From Thioalkalicoccus limnaeus (lineage in GTDB: Bacteria; Pseudomonadota; Gammaproteobacteria; Chromatiales; Chromatiaceae), in NCBI RefSeq assembly GCF_041197575.1, contig NZ_JBDKXB010000002.1, forward strand, positions 124,001-188,000: a stretch of DNA of 64,000 nucleotides, read 5' to 3'. The notes beneath the pieces are model-generated. The model did not search any database. It was not told the origin of the DNA and was given only the letters and a program-made list of their open reading frames with translations. Every line of letters begins with the position of its first letter. Within the stretch, counting starts at the first letter, position 1. Below are positions 54,435 through 63,138 of the stretch, piece after piece. Made by a program: the position numbers and the translations under genes.

Positions 54435-56651
54435 ATGACGAGTGTCGCTGGGATCCTGCGTGTCGCGATCGCTGCTCCGGTCTCGACGCCGTTCGATTAC
54501 TCGGCCCCGGTTGGCCTCGATGGCCCAACGCCACGACCCGGCCAACGTGTGCTGGTCCCTTTCGGTCGCGGGCGACGGGTCGGGATCATCATCGCGATGC
54601 CCACCGCCTCGCCGGTCCCCGCGGAGCGCCTGAAGCCGGTGATGGCGATCCTGGACGACGAGCCGTTGCTGACCGAGAACGATCTCGGTTTCCTGCTGTG
54701 GGCGGCCGACTATTATCGGTACCCGCTGGGGGAGGCGTTGTTCAGCGCGTTGCCGACGCGCCTGCGACGGGCGGTGCCGACTGGATCTGGCGGTCGGCAG
54801 GGTTGGCGGTTGACGTCCCAGGGTCGTGCCGGGTGTCCCGAGACCTTAGCGCGCGCGCCGAAGCAAGCCCAGGTGTGGGAGCGCTTGCGGGGGGGCTCCG
54901 GCGCGGTGCCAAGCAGCGAGTTGACGGCCGACTTGGGTGACTGTAGTGCCGCGCTCCGCGCCCTGGCGCGGCGCGGCTGGGTCGAGCCATGCCGTATTGC
55001 GCCCTGTGCCGTGGCCGGCGAGAGGTCGTTGGCGGACCATGGGCCGGTGCTGAACCCCGAACAGCGGGCGGCTGTGGAGCAGGTGCGCGCAGCCTTCGGT
55101 CGCTTTCAGCCGTTTCTGTTGGATGGTGTGACGGCGAGCGGCAAGACCGAGGTGTATATCCGGCTTCTCGATGACCTGCTGGCGGCCGGGGGTCAGGCCC
55201 TCGTCCTCGTGCCAGAAATCGGTTTGACGCCACAACTGGGCCGTCGTCTGGCCGCGCGGCTGAATGCCGCGCTGGTCGTGCTGCACTCGGGCCTACCCGA
55301 CGCGGAGCGCGAGGAAGGATGGCGTCGGGCCGTTCGTGGGGAGGCCGGGGTGCTGCTCGGTACCCGTTCGGCGGTCCTGGTCCCGCTGCCACGGCTCGGG
55401 CTCGTCATCGTCGACGAGGAGCACGACCTGTCATTCAAGCAACAAGAAGGTTTCCGTTACTCAGGACGGGATCTGGCCGTGCGGCGCGCGCAGCTGGCCG
55501 GTTGCCCGATCGTGCTCGGCTCGGCGACGCCGTCGCTGGAGACCCTCGCCAATGTGCGCTCGGGACGCTACCGGCGGTTGCCACTCGCGCAGCGTGCCGG
55601 CGGCGCCGGATCGCCGACCGTCGGCCTGGTCGATATCCGTGCCCAAGCGCTGCAAGCGGGCCTGTCGCCGCGGCTGTTGGAGTGCATCGAGCGGGAATTG
55701 ACGGCGGACAATCAGGTGCTGCTGTTTCTGAACCGCCGGGGGTTCGCGCCGCTCCTGACCTGCCACGACTGCGGTTGGATCAGTGGTTGTCCGCGCTGCG
55801 ATGCGCGCCTGACGTTGCACCGTTCGAGTCATCAGCTGCGTTGCCATCACTGCGGCCTGGTCCGCGTGCCGCCAGTGCGCTGCCCCCATTGCGGCGGTCC
55901 TGATCTGCGGGCGCTCGGGCAAGGCACGGAACGGATCGAGGAGATGCTGAGCCGGCGGTTCCCTGGGTTGCCCGTGGCGCGCGTCGATCGTGACAGCACG
56001 CGGCGCCGGGGTGACTTGACCGATCTGCTGAACGCGGCGCGCCGCGGCGAGTTTCGGATCCTGCTTGGAACCCAGATGCTGACGAAAGGCCACCATTTTC
56101 CCGGTGTCACCTTGGTCGGTGTGCTCGATGCGGATTCCGGCTTGTTCGGGACCGACTATCGTGCCCCGGAGCGCATGGCCCAATTGCTGATTCAGGTCAT
56201 GGGTCGCGCCGGACGTGCCGAGCGTCCCGGCCACGTCCTGATCCAGACCCGCCATCCGGATCATCCGTTTCTGAGGGTGTTGCTGCGCGACGGCTATCCG
56301 GCTTTTGCCGAGGCGGCCCTCGCGGAGCGTAGGACGGCCGCGTTACCGCCCTTCAGTCACCAGGTCCTGATCCGTGCCGAGGCATCCGAAGCCGCTTTGG
56401 CCTACGACTTCCTGCGTGCCGCGGCGCGTGCGGCGGCCGTACCGTTCCGGGATCAGGTGGTCCTCTGGGGGCCGGCTTCGGCGCCGATGGAGCGCCGCGC
56501 TGGCCGCTGGCGGGCGCAACTGCTCGTGCAATCACCGCGGCGCGCGAGCCTCAGAGGATTCCTGGACCATTGGATCCCGGTCCTGAAGGGGCTTCCAACC
56601 CCGGCCCGCGTCCGTTGGGCGATCGATGTGGACCCTCAGGACATGACGTGA
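54435..56651 (+). CDS. priA: Primosomal protein N' (replication restart helicase)
   Basis: A 738-residue superfamily 2 helicase. Walker A is in LLDGVTASGKTEVYIRLL, DEEH in VDEEHDLSFKQQEG, and two zinc sites are formed by CHDCGWISGCPRCDARLTLH and RCHHCGLVRVPPVRCPHCGG. It reloads the replisome at stalled forks. The ATG at 54435 fits the family's N terminus. Confidence 0.96.
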   Translation: MTSVAGILRVAIAAPVSTPFDYSAPVGLDGPTPRPGQRVLVPFGRGRRVGIIIAMPTASPVPAERLKPVMAILDDEPLLTENDLGFLLWAADYYRYPLGEALFSALPTRLRRAVPTGSGGRQGWRLTSQGRAGCPETLARAPKQAQVWERLRGGSGAVPSSELTADLGDCSAALRALARRGWVEPCRIAPCAVAGERSLADHGPVLNPEQRAAVEQVRAAFGRFQPFLLDGVTASGKTEVYIRLLDDLLAAGGQALVLVPEIGLTPQLGRRLAARLNAALVVLHSGLPDAEREEGWRRAVRGEAGVLLGTRSAVLVPLPRLGLVIVDEEHDLSFKQQEGFRYSGRDLAVRRAQLAGCPIVLGSATPSLETLANVRSGRYRRLPLAQRAGGAGSPTVGLVDIRAQALQAGLSPRLLECIERELTADNQVLLFLNRRGFAPLLTCHDCGWISGCPRCDARLTLHRSSHQLRCHHCGLVRVPPVRCPHCGGPDLRALGQGTERIEEMLSRRFPGLPVARVDRDSTRRRGDLTDLLNAARRGEFRILLGTQMLTKGHHFPGVTLVGVLDADSGLFGTDYRAPERMAQLLIQVMGRAGRAERPGHVLIQTRHPDHPFLRVLLRDGYPAFAEAALAERRTAALPPFSHQVLIRAEASEAALAYDFLRAAARAAAVPFRDQVVLWGPASAPMERRAGRWRAQLLVQSPRRASLRGFLDHWIPVLKGLPTPARVRWAIDVDPQDMT

Positions 56652-56700
56652 CGGCGGCGGCTGTGCGTGGCCTCGCCTGTGTGGCGCCGGCTGCGGCTTG

Positions 56701-57321
56701 TCACTCGGTGCGCCCGGCCAGTCGGTCGCGGAGGGCGGCGATGTCGGCCGGCGTGTTCAGGTTGCGGAAGGCATCGGCCTGGTCGCTCAGGTCGGCCTTT
56801 GCGCAATGATGCTGCGCATACCAATCCCGCACGGCTCGCTGGCCCGAGGCCAGGAACCGGTCGAGGCTCGGGGCCAGGTCGACCGGGAGCAGCGCGTGCA
56901 GCGGATGCAGACGCTCGCCGTCGTCGGCCAGCGCGAGTTCGGCGCGTTCGGCGACGAGGGCCGCGGCAAGACGGGTCGCGAGATCCGCCGGGATCAGCGG
57001 TGCATCGCATGGCACGACGAGAATCCATGGTGTGCGGGCGGCGGCCATCGCGCTCGCGAGGCCGGCGAGCGGACCCGCGAAGTCGTCTTCCCGATCCTGG
57101 ACCACGGGCCAGCCCAGCGCGCGATAGGTCGCAAGGTTGCGGTTGGCGCTGATCAAAAGCCCACCACCGACCTGGGGCGCGAGCGCATCGATGACCCAGG
57201 CGATCAGCGGGCGCCCGGCGCAGCCAACGAGTCCCTTGTCGCTGCCGCCCAGGCGCCGTCCCCGTCCGCCGGCGAGGATCAGCCCGGTAATCTGATCCGG
57301 ATGGGGATCGCGTGCGACCAT
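56701..57321 (-). CDS. mobA: Molybdenum cofactor guanylyltransferase
   Basis: A 206-residue nucleotidyltransferase with the LILAGGRGRRLGGSDKGLV signature, PLAGLASAM and the metal-binding VVPCDAPLIP. It attaches GMP to molybdopterin to form MGD. The ATG at 57321 is preferred over an upstream TTG. It is convergent with priA. Confidence 0.94.
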   Translation of the reverse strand: MVARDPHPDQITGLILAGGRGRRLGGSDKGLVGCAGRPLIAWVIDALAPQVGGGLLISANRNLATYRALGWPVVQDREDDFAGPLAGLASAMAAARTPWILVVPCDAPLIPADLATRLAAALVAERAELALADDGERLHPLHALLPVDLAPSLDRFLASGQRAVRDWYAQHHCAKADLSDQADAFRNLNTPADIAALRDRLAGRTE

Positions 57322-57397
57322 GGCCAAAGGATTCTCGGTTGGGGGCCCCGGAGGGAGGCTGTCGTCAGGCGCGACAGCCTCCCGTGTGCCGGCGCGC

Positions 57398-58570
57398 CTA
57401 AGCCGTATCGCGATCGGTCGTCGGCGCGTCCGCGTCGGCCGCAGCCCTGTCGGCGTCTGTCGGGGCGGCCGCTTCGGTCACCGGCGCGGCCGTCTGATCG
57501 GCCCAGAACCGATCGAGCACCTCGGCGGTCTCGGCCAGCTTCTCCCAGTGCGGCAGCCCCAGTGATGGAGCGATCCGCGCCTCCTGCCAATTCGGCCGCT
57601 CGGCCAGCAGCGCCGGCAGCCGTTCGAACGACACGTTGGGGTCGCGGTCGTGGATCACCAGGACCGGCTGTGAGACCTTCGAATAGAAGCGGTCGTAGGC
57701 ATCCGTCGTGAACAGTTGCCCGGACAGGAAGTAGAGCGGCGCATGATGGGCGCCGGGCTGATGCGCGGCCGCATAGGCATACTCGATGTACTCGGCTGGC
57801 ACAGCGTCGACGAAGGACTTCTTCATGAAGTAGCGGATGCTCGGCCGGGTCGCGAGGAGCTTGAAGAGCCCTGGCCCCCACAAGGGGACACTGAGCACCT
57901 TGTGCGCCCATTTGGCGACCTGGCCCTCGCCGTTCGGTAACCGCCGGTCACTGAAGCCGGTTGGCGAGATCAGGGTCAAGGTGGCGAACAGTTCCGGGGC
58001 GCGCAGGGCCGCCTGGGTGGCGAACTCGCTGCCAAGGGACAGGGCGACGACATCGACCGGTTCCTTGATCACCTGTGTGACGAAGTCGACGATGGTGTCC
58101 GTGTAGAGCTGCGGCGAGTAGCGACGGTCGCCGCGGTCGGAGAAACCGAAGCCCGGGAAGTCGAGCGCGTAAACGCGTCGCCGGGTGCGATAGTGCTCGA
58201 ACAGCGGCTTGAGCTCATAGACGCTGGGCGCGGCGTTGATCGCGTGGATCAGCAACAGCGGTCGACCCCCGGCCGGGCCGTCGACATAGTAGTTGAGCCG
58301 AATGCCGTCGGGGCGGACGTAGTCGTTTCGCGGGGCGCTCACCGCGGGCGGCAGCGACCCCGAGCCCGTCGTGGTGGTCGATGGTCGCGAGGCTGTCGCA
58401 CGGGGTTTCGCGGTCGGTGCCGTTTTCGCTGCCTGGTCGCCGTTCGGTGCCGCGCGGTTCGGCTGGCTGTTGCCTGCCGTACCGGCGGCACTTTGGGTCG
58501 TCGCCTTTGGCGTCGTGCCGCGGGAACCCTTGGCGTTCTTGTTGGCTCGTCGTTTCGTGCGGTTCTTCAT
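57398..58570 (-). CDS. Alpha/beta hydrolase with a basic, Lys/Ala/Thr-rich N-terminal tail
   Basis: A 390-residue protein. Residues 1-75 are a low-complexity basic tail (MKNRTKRRANKNAKGS..., SAAGTAGNSQPN, KTAPTAKPRATASRPST) like histone H1 or AlgP-type repeats; residues about 78-355 are an alpha/beta hydrolase with nucleophile ALSLGSEFA, an acid in VIHDRDPNVSF and histidine in LGLPHWEK; the last 35 are acidic (DADRAAADADAPTTDRDTA). The start is supported by GGAGGT four bases upstream. Substrate unknown; the tail suggests binding to nucleic acid or PHA granules. Confidence 0.8.
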   Translation of the reverse strand: MKNRTKRRANKNAKGSRGTTPKATTQSAAGTAGNSQPNRAAPNGDQAAKTAPTAKPRATASRPSTTTTGSGSLPPAVSAPRNDYVRPDGIRLNYYVDGPAGGRPLLLIHAINAAPSVYELKPLFEHYRTRRRVYALDFPGFGFSDRGDRRYSPQLYTDTIVDFVTQVIKEPVDVVALSLGSEFATQAALRAPELFATLTLISPTGFSDRRLPNGEGQVAKWAHKVLSVPLWGPGLFKLLATRPSIRYFMKKSFVDAVPAEYIEYAYAAAHQPGAHHAPLYFLSGQLFTTDAYDRFYSKVSQPVLVIHDRDPNVSFERLPALLAERPNWQEARIAPSLGLPHWEKLAETAEVLDRFWADQTAAPVTEAAAPTDADRAAADADAPTTDRDTA

Positions 58571-58962
58571 CTGTACCTCCGCGATAGCTGTTTTACGGTC
58601 GTGGTCCGGGTCTGCCGGGTCGTCGCCCGCCCGACCGGTCTGTCGATGTCCAAGTGGAGTCGCCGCGGTCGACCCGGCGGGGCTGTTGATCCGTTGGTCG
58701 CATCCTCGTCTGACACCGAGTCGGCGCGCAAGGTCTCGTCGGCATCGCCTCTGGCGCGCGGATCGGCCGCAGGATGGCGGTCGAGCCACACTGCGGCCGA
58801 TCCGTTCGTGTCCTCGACATTCGGCGCACTCGGTCGGCTGGAGCAGCCCAACGGCTGGCGCGAGCGCGATTCCGCGATCGGCGCATGGGATTTGTGTCAA
58901 GGCTACGCCGCGGGCTTCATCGGTTCAAGCATGATGCACCGCACGATGGGTCGCAGTGCGGT
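58571..58962. other. 392 bases without a recognisable gene
   Basis: No convincing frame. A TTGACA-like -35 on the reverse strand lies near 58,890-58,900 but lacks a good -10. Confidence 0.4.
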
Positions 58963-59442
58963 TCAAGGCAGCGGCAGATTGGTGCGCTCGACGATCTTGC
59001 GCAGCACGAAGCTCGAATGGACCCCGGCGACACCCTCGATGCGGGTCAGTTTGTTGAGCAGCAGATCCTGATAGGCATCCATATCGCGAACGATCACCTT
59101 GAGATGGTAGTCGGCGTCACGTCCGGTAATCAGAAGACACTCGAGCACCTCGGGCAGCGCGGCGACGGCCGCGTCGAAATGGGCGAACCGTTCGGGTGTG
59201 TGGCGGTCCATCGAGATGCTCAGGACGGCGGTCAGCGTGAGCCCGAGCTTGTTGGCGTCGAGCAAGGCGCGGTAACCAGCGATGAGGCCCGCCTCCTCGA
59301 GCGCGCGCACGCGCCGCAGGCACGGGGACGGCGAGAGTCCGATGCGATCGGCGAGGTCCTGGTTGCTGAGTCGGCCATCCTGCTGCAGCTCCTCGAGGAT
59401 CCGACGGTCGTAGCGATCGAGCTTCATCGGTGACACCATCAT
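58963..59442 (-). CDS. Lrp/AsnC-family transcriptional regulator
   Basis: A 159-residue regulator. An N-terminal helix-turn-helix (LSNQDLADRIGLSPSPCLRR) is followed by a RAM/AsnC ligand domain with the GRDADYHLKVIV segment. The start at 59442 follows AGAGG five bases upstream; MKLDRYDRRIL at 59427 is the alternative. It is divergent from leuA, which suggests it controls leucine or branched-chain amino-acid synthesis. Confidence 0.9.
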   Translation of the reverse strand: MMVSPMKLDRYDRRILEELQQDGRLSNQDLADRIGLSPSPCLRRVRALEEAGLIAGYRALLDANKLGLTLTAVLSISMDRHTPERFAHFDAAVAALPEVLECLLITGRDADYHLKVIVRDMDAYQDLLLNKLTRIEGVAGVHSSFVLRKIVERTNLPLP

Positions 59443-59799
59443 CCGGCCTCTTGGCAATAAACGGCCTCGATATATTATATTTGCGCAATCTCGTTTCACA
59501 ATCGGCGGTTCTTGGTCCGATTCAGCAATCCTCTGCTGGTTCATCCGGGTTAATCTGACCTCCATTCGGCGACCGGCGTAAACCGGCACGGCTTCCGCCC
59601 ACAAGGTGGCTGCCCGGTGCCTGGGCATCTCACGAGGATGTCGCGTCTTCCGAAGCCTCACGAGGGTGACGGGGGTGCGGGGCTGGTTGGTGGCGTTCCG
59701 GGCGGCTTGGCCAGACCGGCGCGCCCGTCGGTCGTCGCGTCCGATTCCATCCGATCCGTTGGACGCTGCTGTCCGGATCATGAAACCATGGAGCCAGCC
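59443..59799. other. Divergent control region between the Lrp gene and leuA
   Basis: The Lrp-proximal part is AT-rich (GATATATTATATTT near 59,468-59,481) in GC-rich DNA and probably carries promoters and Lrp sites. No leader peptide rich in leucine codons or T-box is evident. Confidence 0.5.
59473..59500 (-). promoter_or_regulatory. Candidate sigma-70 promoter of the Lrp-family gene
   Basis: On the reverse strand TTGTGA (59500-59495) and a consensus TATAAT (59478-59473) are 16 bases apart, about 30 bases upstream of the start codon. Confidence 0.5.
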
Positions 59800-61473
59800 A
59801 TGTCGAGTTTCGACTATCGGAAATATCGTCCCGGACCGGTCGTGCGGTTGCCCGATCGGACATGGCCCAACCGGGTCATCGAACAGGCGCCGCGGTGGGC
59901 CAGTGTCGATCTTCGCGACGGCAACCAAGCACTGATCGAGCCCATGAGCGTAGCGCAAAAGCGCCGCCTGTGGTCTTTGTTGGTCGAGGTCGGGCTCAAA
60001 GATATCGAGGTCGGGTTTCCGGCGGCGAGCCAGCCCGACTACGACTTCGTGCGTTGGTTGATCGAGGAGGAAGAGATTCCGGGGGATGTCCGGATTCAAG
60101 TCCTGGTGCAGGCGCGCGAGGATCTGATTCAGCGCACGTTCGAGGCCCTGCGCGGGGTGTCGCAGGCCATCGTCCACGTCTACAATTCCACGTCGCCGGT
60201 GCAGCGTGACTGGGTGTTCGGCCAGGGTCGCGAGACCATCAAGGCGCTGGCCGTCCGGGGGGCGGAATGGTTGCGGCGGGAGGCGGCGAAATATCCGGGT
60301 ACCGACTGGACGTTCCAATACTCGCCCGAGAGCTTCACCGCGACCGAGCCGGACTTCGCGATCGAGGTGTGTGAGGCCGTGATGGGGGTGTGGGAGCCGA
60401 CGCCGGAGCGGCCCTGTATCATCAATCTCCCGGCGACGGTCGAGGTGGCCAGTCCGAATGTGTTCGCCGACCAGGTCGAATACTTTGCGACGAACGTCCG
60501 TGATCGGGATCACCTGATCCTGTCGGTCCATACCCACAACGATCGCGGCGGCGCGGTCGCAGCGGCGGAGCTCGCGTTGCTGGCGGGGGCTGATCGGGTC
60601 GAGGGCACGCTGCTCGGAAACGGCGAGCGGACCGGCAACATGGATATCGTGACGTTGGCCATGAACCTGTACAGCCAGGGGGTCGATCCGCGGATCGATG
60701 TGTCACGCCCGGATCGGATCATCCAGGTCGTGAAGGAGTGTACTGGCATGCCGGTCCACCCCCGCCATCCCTGGGTCGGTGACTTGGTTTACACGGCCTT
60801 TTCCGGCAGTCATCAGGACGCGATCCGCAAATGCCTGCGGCGTCAAACGGCCGATGCGCCCTGGCAGGTCGCCTATCTTCCGATCGACCCGTGCGATATT
60901 GGGCGGACCTATGAGGCGGTGATCCGCGTCAATAGCCAATCCGGCAAGGGTGGCATGGCGTTCCTTCTGGAGCGCGACTATGGCTTGTCGCTGCCGCGTT
61001 GGTTGCAAACCGAGTTGGCCCGCCTGGTTCAGGCCGAAAGTGAACGCCGCGGAGGCGAGCTGGTGGCTGCGGGTGTCCATGAGCTGTTTCGCACCCATTT
61101 CGTCGTCGATCAGGGGTCAGTCCAGCTGCTTGGTTATCGCCTCGACCGCAACGGTCACGAGGTCATCGAGGTGCGCATGGTCGAGGAGGGGGTCGAACGG
61201 GTCTTGCGCGGCGAGGGCAATGGGGCCATCGAGGCCTTTGTCGATGCCTGGATGCGCCACAGTGGGCGTCGGCTCGACGTCGTCGATTACAGCGAGCACG
61301 CAATCGGCGTGGGCACCGATGCCGAGGCCGCGGCTTACGTGCTGTTGAATCTCGACGGACAGCGCGTGGCCGGGGCTGCCATCCACCAGGATACCGTCAG
61401 TGCGTCGCTGCGGGCCGTGTTCTCCGCGATCAATCGCGCCGCGTCACCGGTGGTCGCTGCGCAAGCGGCCTGA
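59800..61473 (+). CDS. leuA: 2-isopropylmalate synthase (type 2)
   Basis: A 557-residue enzyme that condenses acetyl-CoA and 2-oxoisovalerate in the first committed step of leucine synthesis. The DLRDGNQALI motif and HTHNDRGGAV carry the metal ligands; EGTLLGNGERTGN is conserved. A C-terminal regulatory domain (about residues 430-550) should bind leucine. Length and sequence fit the type-2 clade (Mycobacterium/Corynebacterium-like). GGAG lies six bases before the ATG at 59800. Confidence 0.94.
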   Translation: MSSFDYRKYRPGPVVRLPDRTWPNRVIEQAPRWASVDLRDGNQALIEPMSVAQKRRLWSLLVEVGLKDIEVGFPAASQPDYDFVRWLIEEEEIPGDVRIQVLVQAREDLIQRTFEALRGVSQAIVHVYNSTSPVQRDWVFGQGRETIKALAVRGAEWLRREAAKYPGTDWTFQYSPESFTATEPDFAIEVCEAVMGVWEPTPERPCIINLPATVEVASPNVFADQVEYFATNVRDRDHLILSVHTHNDRGGAVAAAELALLAGADRVEGTLLGNGERTGNMDIVTLAMNLYSQGVDPRIDVSRPDRIIQVVKECTGMPVHPRHPWVGDLVYTAFSGSHQDAIRKCLRRQTADAPWQVAYLPIDPCDIGRTYEAVIRVNSQSGKGGMAFLLERDYGLSLPRWLQTELARLVQAESERRGGELVAAGVHELFRTHFVVDQGSVQLLGYRLDRNGHEVIEVRMVEEGVERVLRGEGNGAIEAFVDAWMRHSGRRLDVVDYSEHAIGVGTDAEAAAYVLLNLDGQRVAGAAIHQDTVSASLRAVFSAINRAASPVVAAQAA

Positions 61474-61500
61474 TGAGTTTCGCGCTGGACGTCGCGCAAA

Positions 61501-61537
61501 GAAAAGGGCGGTCCGCCGATGGCGGGCCGCCCTTTTC
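61501..61537. terminator. Bidirectional rho-independent terminator between leuA and rpmG
   Basis: A 17-base stem with a single G-U pair (GAAAAGGGCGGTCCGCC / GGCGGGCCGCCCTTTTC) and a three-base loop, with a T run on each strand. It lies between the convergent leuA and rpmG genes and can serve both. Confidence 0.9.
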
Positions 61538-61561
61538 ATCGTCCTCGCGAGCCGCGCGAGG

Positions 61562-61729
61562 CTATTTGATCTTGCCTTCCTTGTACATCACGTGCTGACG
61601 CACGACCGGGTCGAACTTCTTGATCTCCATCTTGCCCGGTTGATTCCGCTTGTTCTTCGTGGTCGTGTAAAAATGACCGGTCCCGGCACTGGATATCAGG
61701 CGGATCTTTTCGCGAGCGGCCTTGGCCAT
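61562..61729 (-). CDS. rpmG: 50S ribosomal protein L33
   Basis: A 55-residue protein (MAKAAREKIRLISSAGTG then HFYTTTKNKRNQPGKMEIKK). It lacks the CxxC pairs, so it is the zinc-free form. It follows rpmB by 15 bases, the usual gammaproteobacterial order. Confidence 0.97.
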   Translation of the reverse strand: MAKAAREKIRLISSAGTGHFYTTTKNKRNQPGKMEIKKFDPVVRQHVMYKEGKIK

Positions 61730-61744
61730 GGGGAACCCTCCAGG

Positions 61745-61981
61745 TTAAACCTTGACACCTTGGGCGCGCAGATCCGACAGGACCAGATCGATGCCGCGCT
61801 TATCGATGATCCGCAGGCCGTGCGACGACACGCGCAGCCTGACCCAGCGGTTTTCGCTAGCGACCCAGAAGCGCCGATGATGCAGATTCGGCAAAAAACG
61901 GCGTTTCGTTTTGTTGTTGGCGTGAGAAACGTTGCAACCGGTGAGCGGGCGCTTGCCGGTCACTTGACAAACCTTCGACAT
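61745..61981 (-). CDS. rpmB: 50S ribosomal protein L28
   Basis: A 78-residue protein starting MSKVCQVTGKRPLTGCNVSH and ending LRAQGVKV; family length and motifs are normal. It forms an operon with rpmG. Confidence 0.97.
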   Translation of the reverse strand: MSKVCQVTGKRPLTGCNVSHANNKTKRRFLPNLHHRRFWVASENRWVRLRVSSHGLRIIDKRGIDLVLSDLRAQGVKV

Positions 61982-62199
61982 GACGAGTCCCCTTCTTAGG
62001 ATTCCGGTTGCCGAGCAGTAGCGCTGAAAACAGCCTGCAAAGACAGAAGAGGATACCAATTCGTCGGCGGCGACGCAACTAGGTCTCGGGCCTGCCTCGG
62101 ACGCTGAAGCTGAATGACACCGCCGAGGTGTTTGGCGTTTCCGCGGGCGCGCCGCGCGGTCTTTGCGCATTTTGTTTCCGGGCAGGCTGTCGGGGCGCG

Positions 62200-62874
62200 C
62201 TAGAGCAACCCGCGTTCGGCAAGTGATGTCCCCTGCCCGTCGCCGATGATGATGTGGTCGAGCACCCGCACATCGATCAGCGCGAGGGCCTCCTTGAGGC
62301 GCTGGGTGATGCGGATGTCGGCTTGACTGGGTTCGGCGACGCCGGAGGGATGGTTGTGCGCGAAGATCACGGCCGCGGCATTGATCGCGAGGGCTTGGCG
62401 GACGACCTCGCGCGGATGCACGCTGGCTCCGTCGATCGTGCCGCGGAACAGTTCCTGGTAACCGAGCACCCGATGGCGGTTGTCGAGGAACAGGCAGGCG
62501 AACACCTCATGCGGGTACGCGTACAGGCGGGCTTTCAGATAGTCCCGCGTAGCGTCCGGGCTGGTCAGGATATCGCAGCGCTGCAGCCGTTCCTCGATGT
62601 AGCGGCGGCTCATCTCGAGGACCGCCTGCAGCAAGGCGTATTTGGCCAGGCCCAGGCCTCTTGCGCGGCAGAATTGGCCCTGGGTGGCCGAGAAAAGGCC
62701 GCGTAGGCCGTCGAACTCGTTGAGGAGATCGCGCGCAAGATCAACGGCGCTCTTGCCGGGTATCCCGGTCCGCAGGAAGATCGCGAGCAGTTCGGCGTCG
62801 GTCAGGGCTTGGGCGCCCCGCGCCAGCAGCCGTTCGCGTGGACGTTCGTCCTCAGGCCAGTCTTTGATCGGCAT
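62200..62874 (-). CDS. radC: RadC/JAB-domain protein
   Basis: A 224-residue protein with a helix-hairpin-helix N terminus and a JAB1/MPN-like metal site (FAHNHPSGVAEPSQADI). Chromosomal RadC sits beside rpmB/rpmG and coaBC in many proteobacteria, as here. The name is historical; its biochemical role is unsettled. Confidence 0.94.
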   Translation of the reverse strand: MPIKDWPEDERPRERLLARGAQALTDAELLAIFLRTGIPGKSAVDLARDLLNEFDGLRGLFSATQGQFCRARGLGLAKYALLQAVLEMSRRYIEERLQRCDILTSPDATRDYLKARLYAYPHEVFACLFLDNRHRVLGYQELFRGTIDGASVHPREVVRQALAINAAAVIFAHNHPSGVAEPSQADIRITQRLKEALALIDVRVLDHIIIGDGQGTSLAERGLL

Positions 62875-62902
62875 CCTTGTCCTCCGAAGATCCTAAACTG
62901 TT

Positions 62903-62937
62903 GCCGTGCCGTGCCGTGCCGTGCCGTGCCGTGCCGT
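62903..62937. repeat. Pentanucleotide tandem repeat, seven GCCGT units
   Basis: Seven perfect copies of GCCGT lie 29 bases upstream of the radC start, in its promoter/5' leader and in the intergenic region shared with coaBC. Such simple repeats can slip in copy number. Confidence 0.95.
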
Positions 62938-63138
62938 TTCGAGTTGCGGAACTGGCAGCGCGGTCGCGAGCCGACCCTAGGTCGGCCGGTGAGGGGATTC
63001 TAGCCCGAGCGAGTCGGTTTGGCATCGCGACCGATTGACCGGGCACCCAGATCGGGGTCTGCGGTTCGGCGATACCGTAAACCGGCGCGAATTCGGTTAC
63101 ACTGGTCCGCGATGCCGTTCATCCGACGAGAGGTACCG

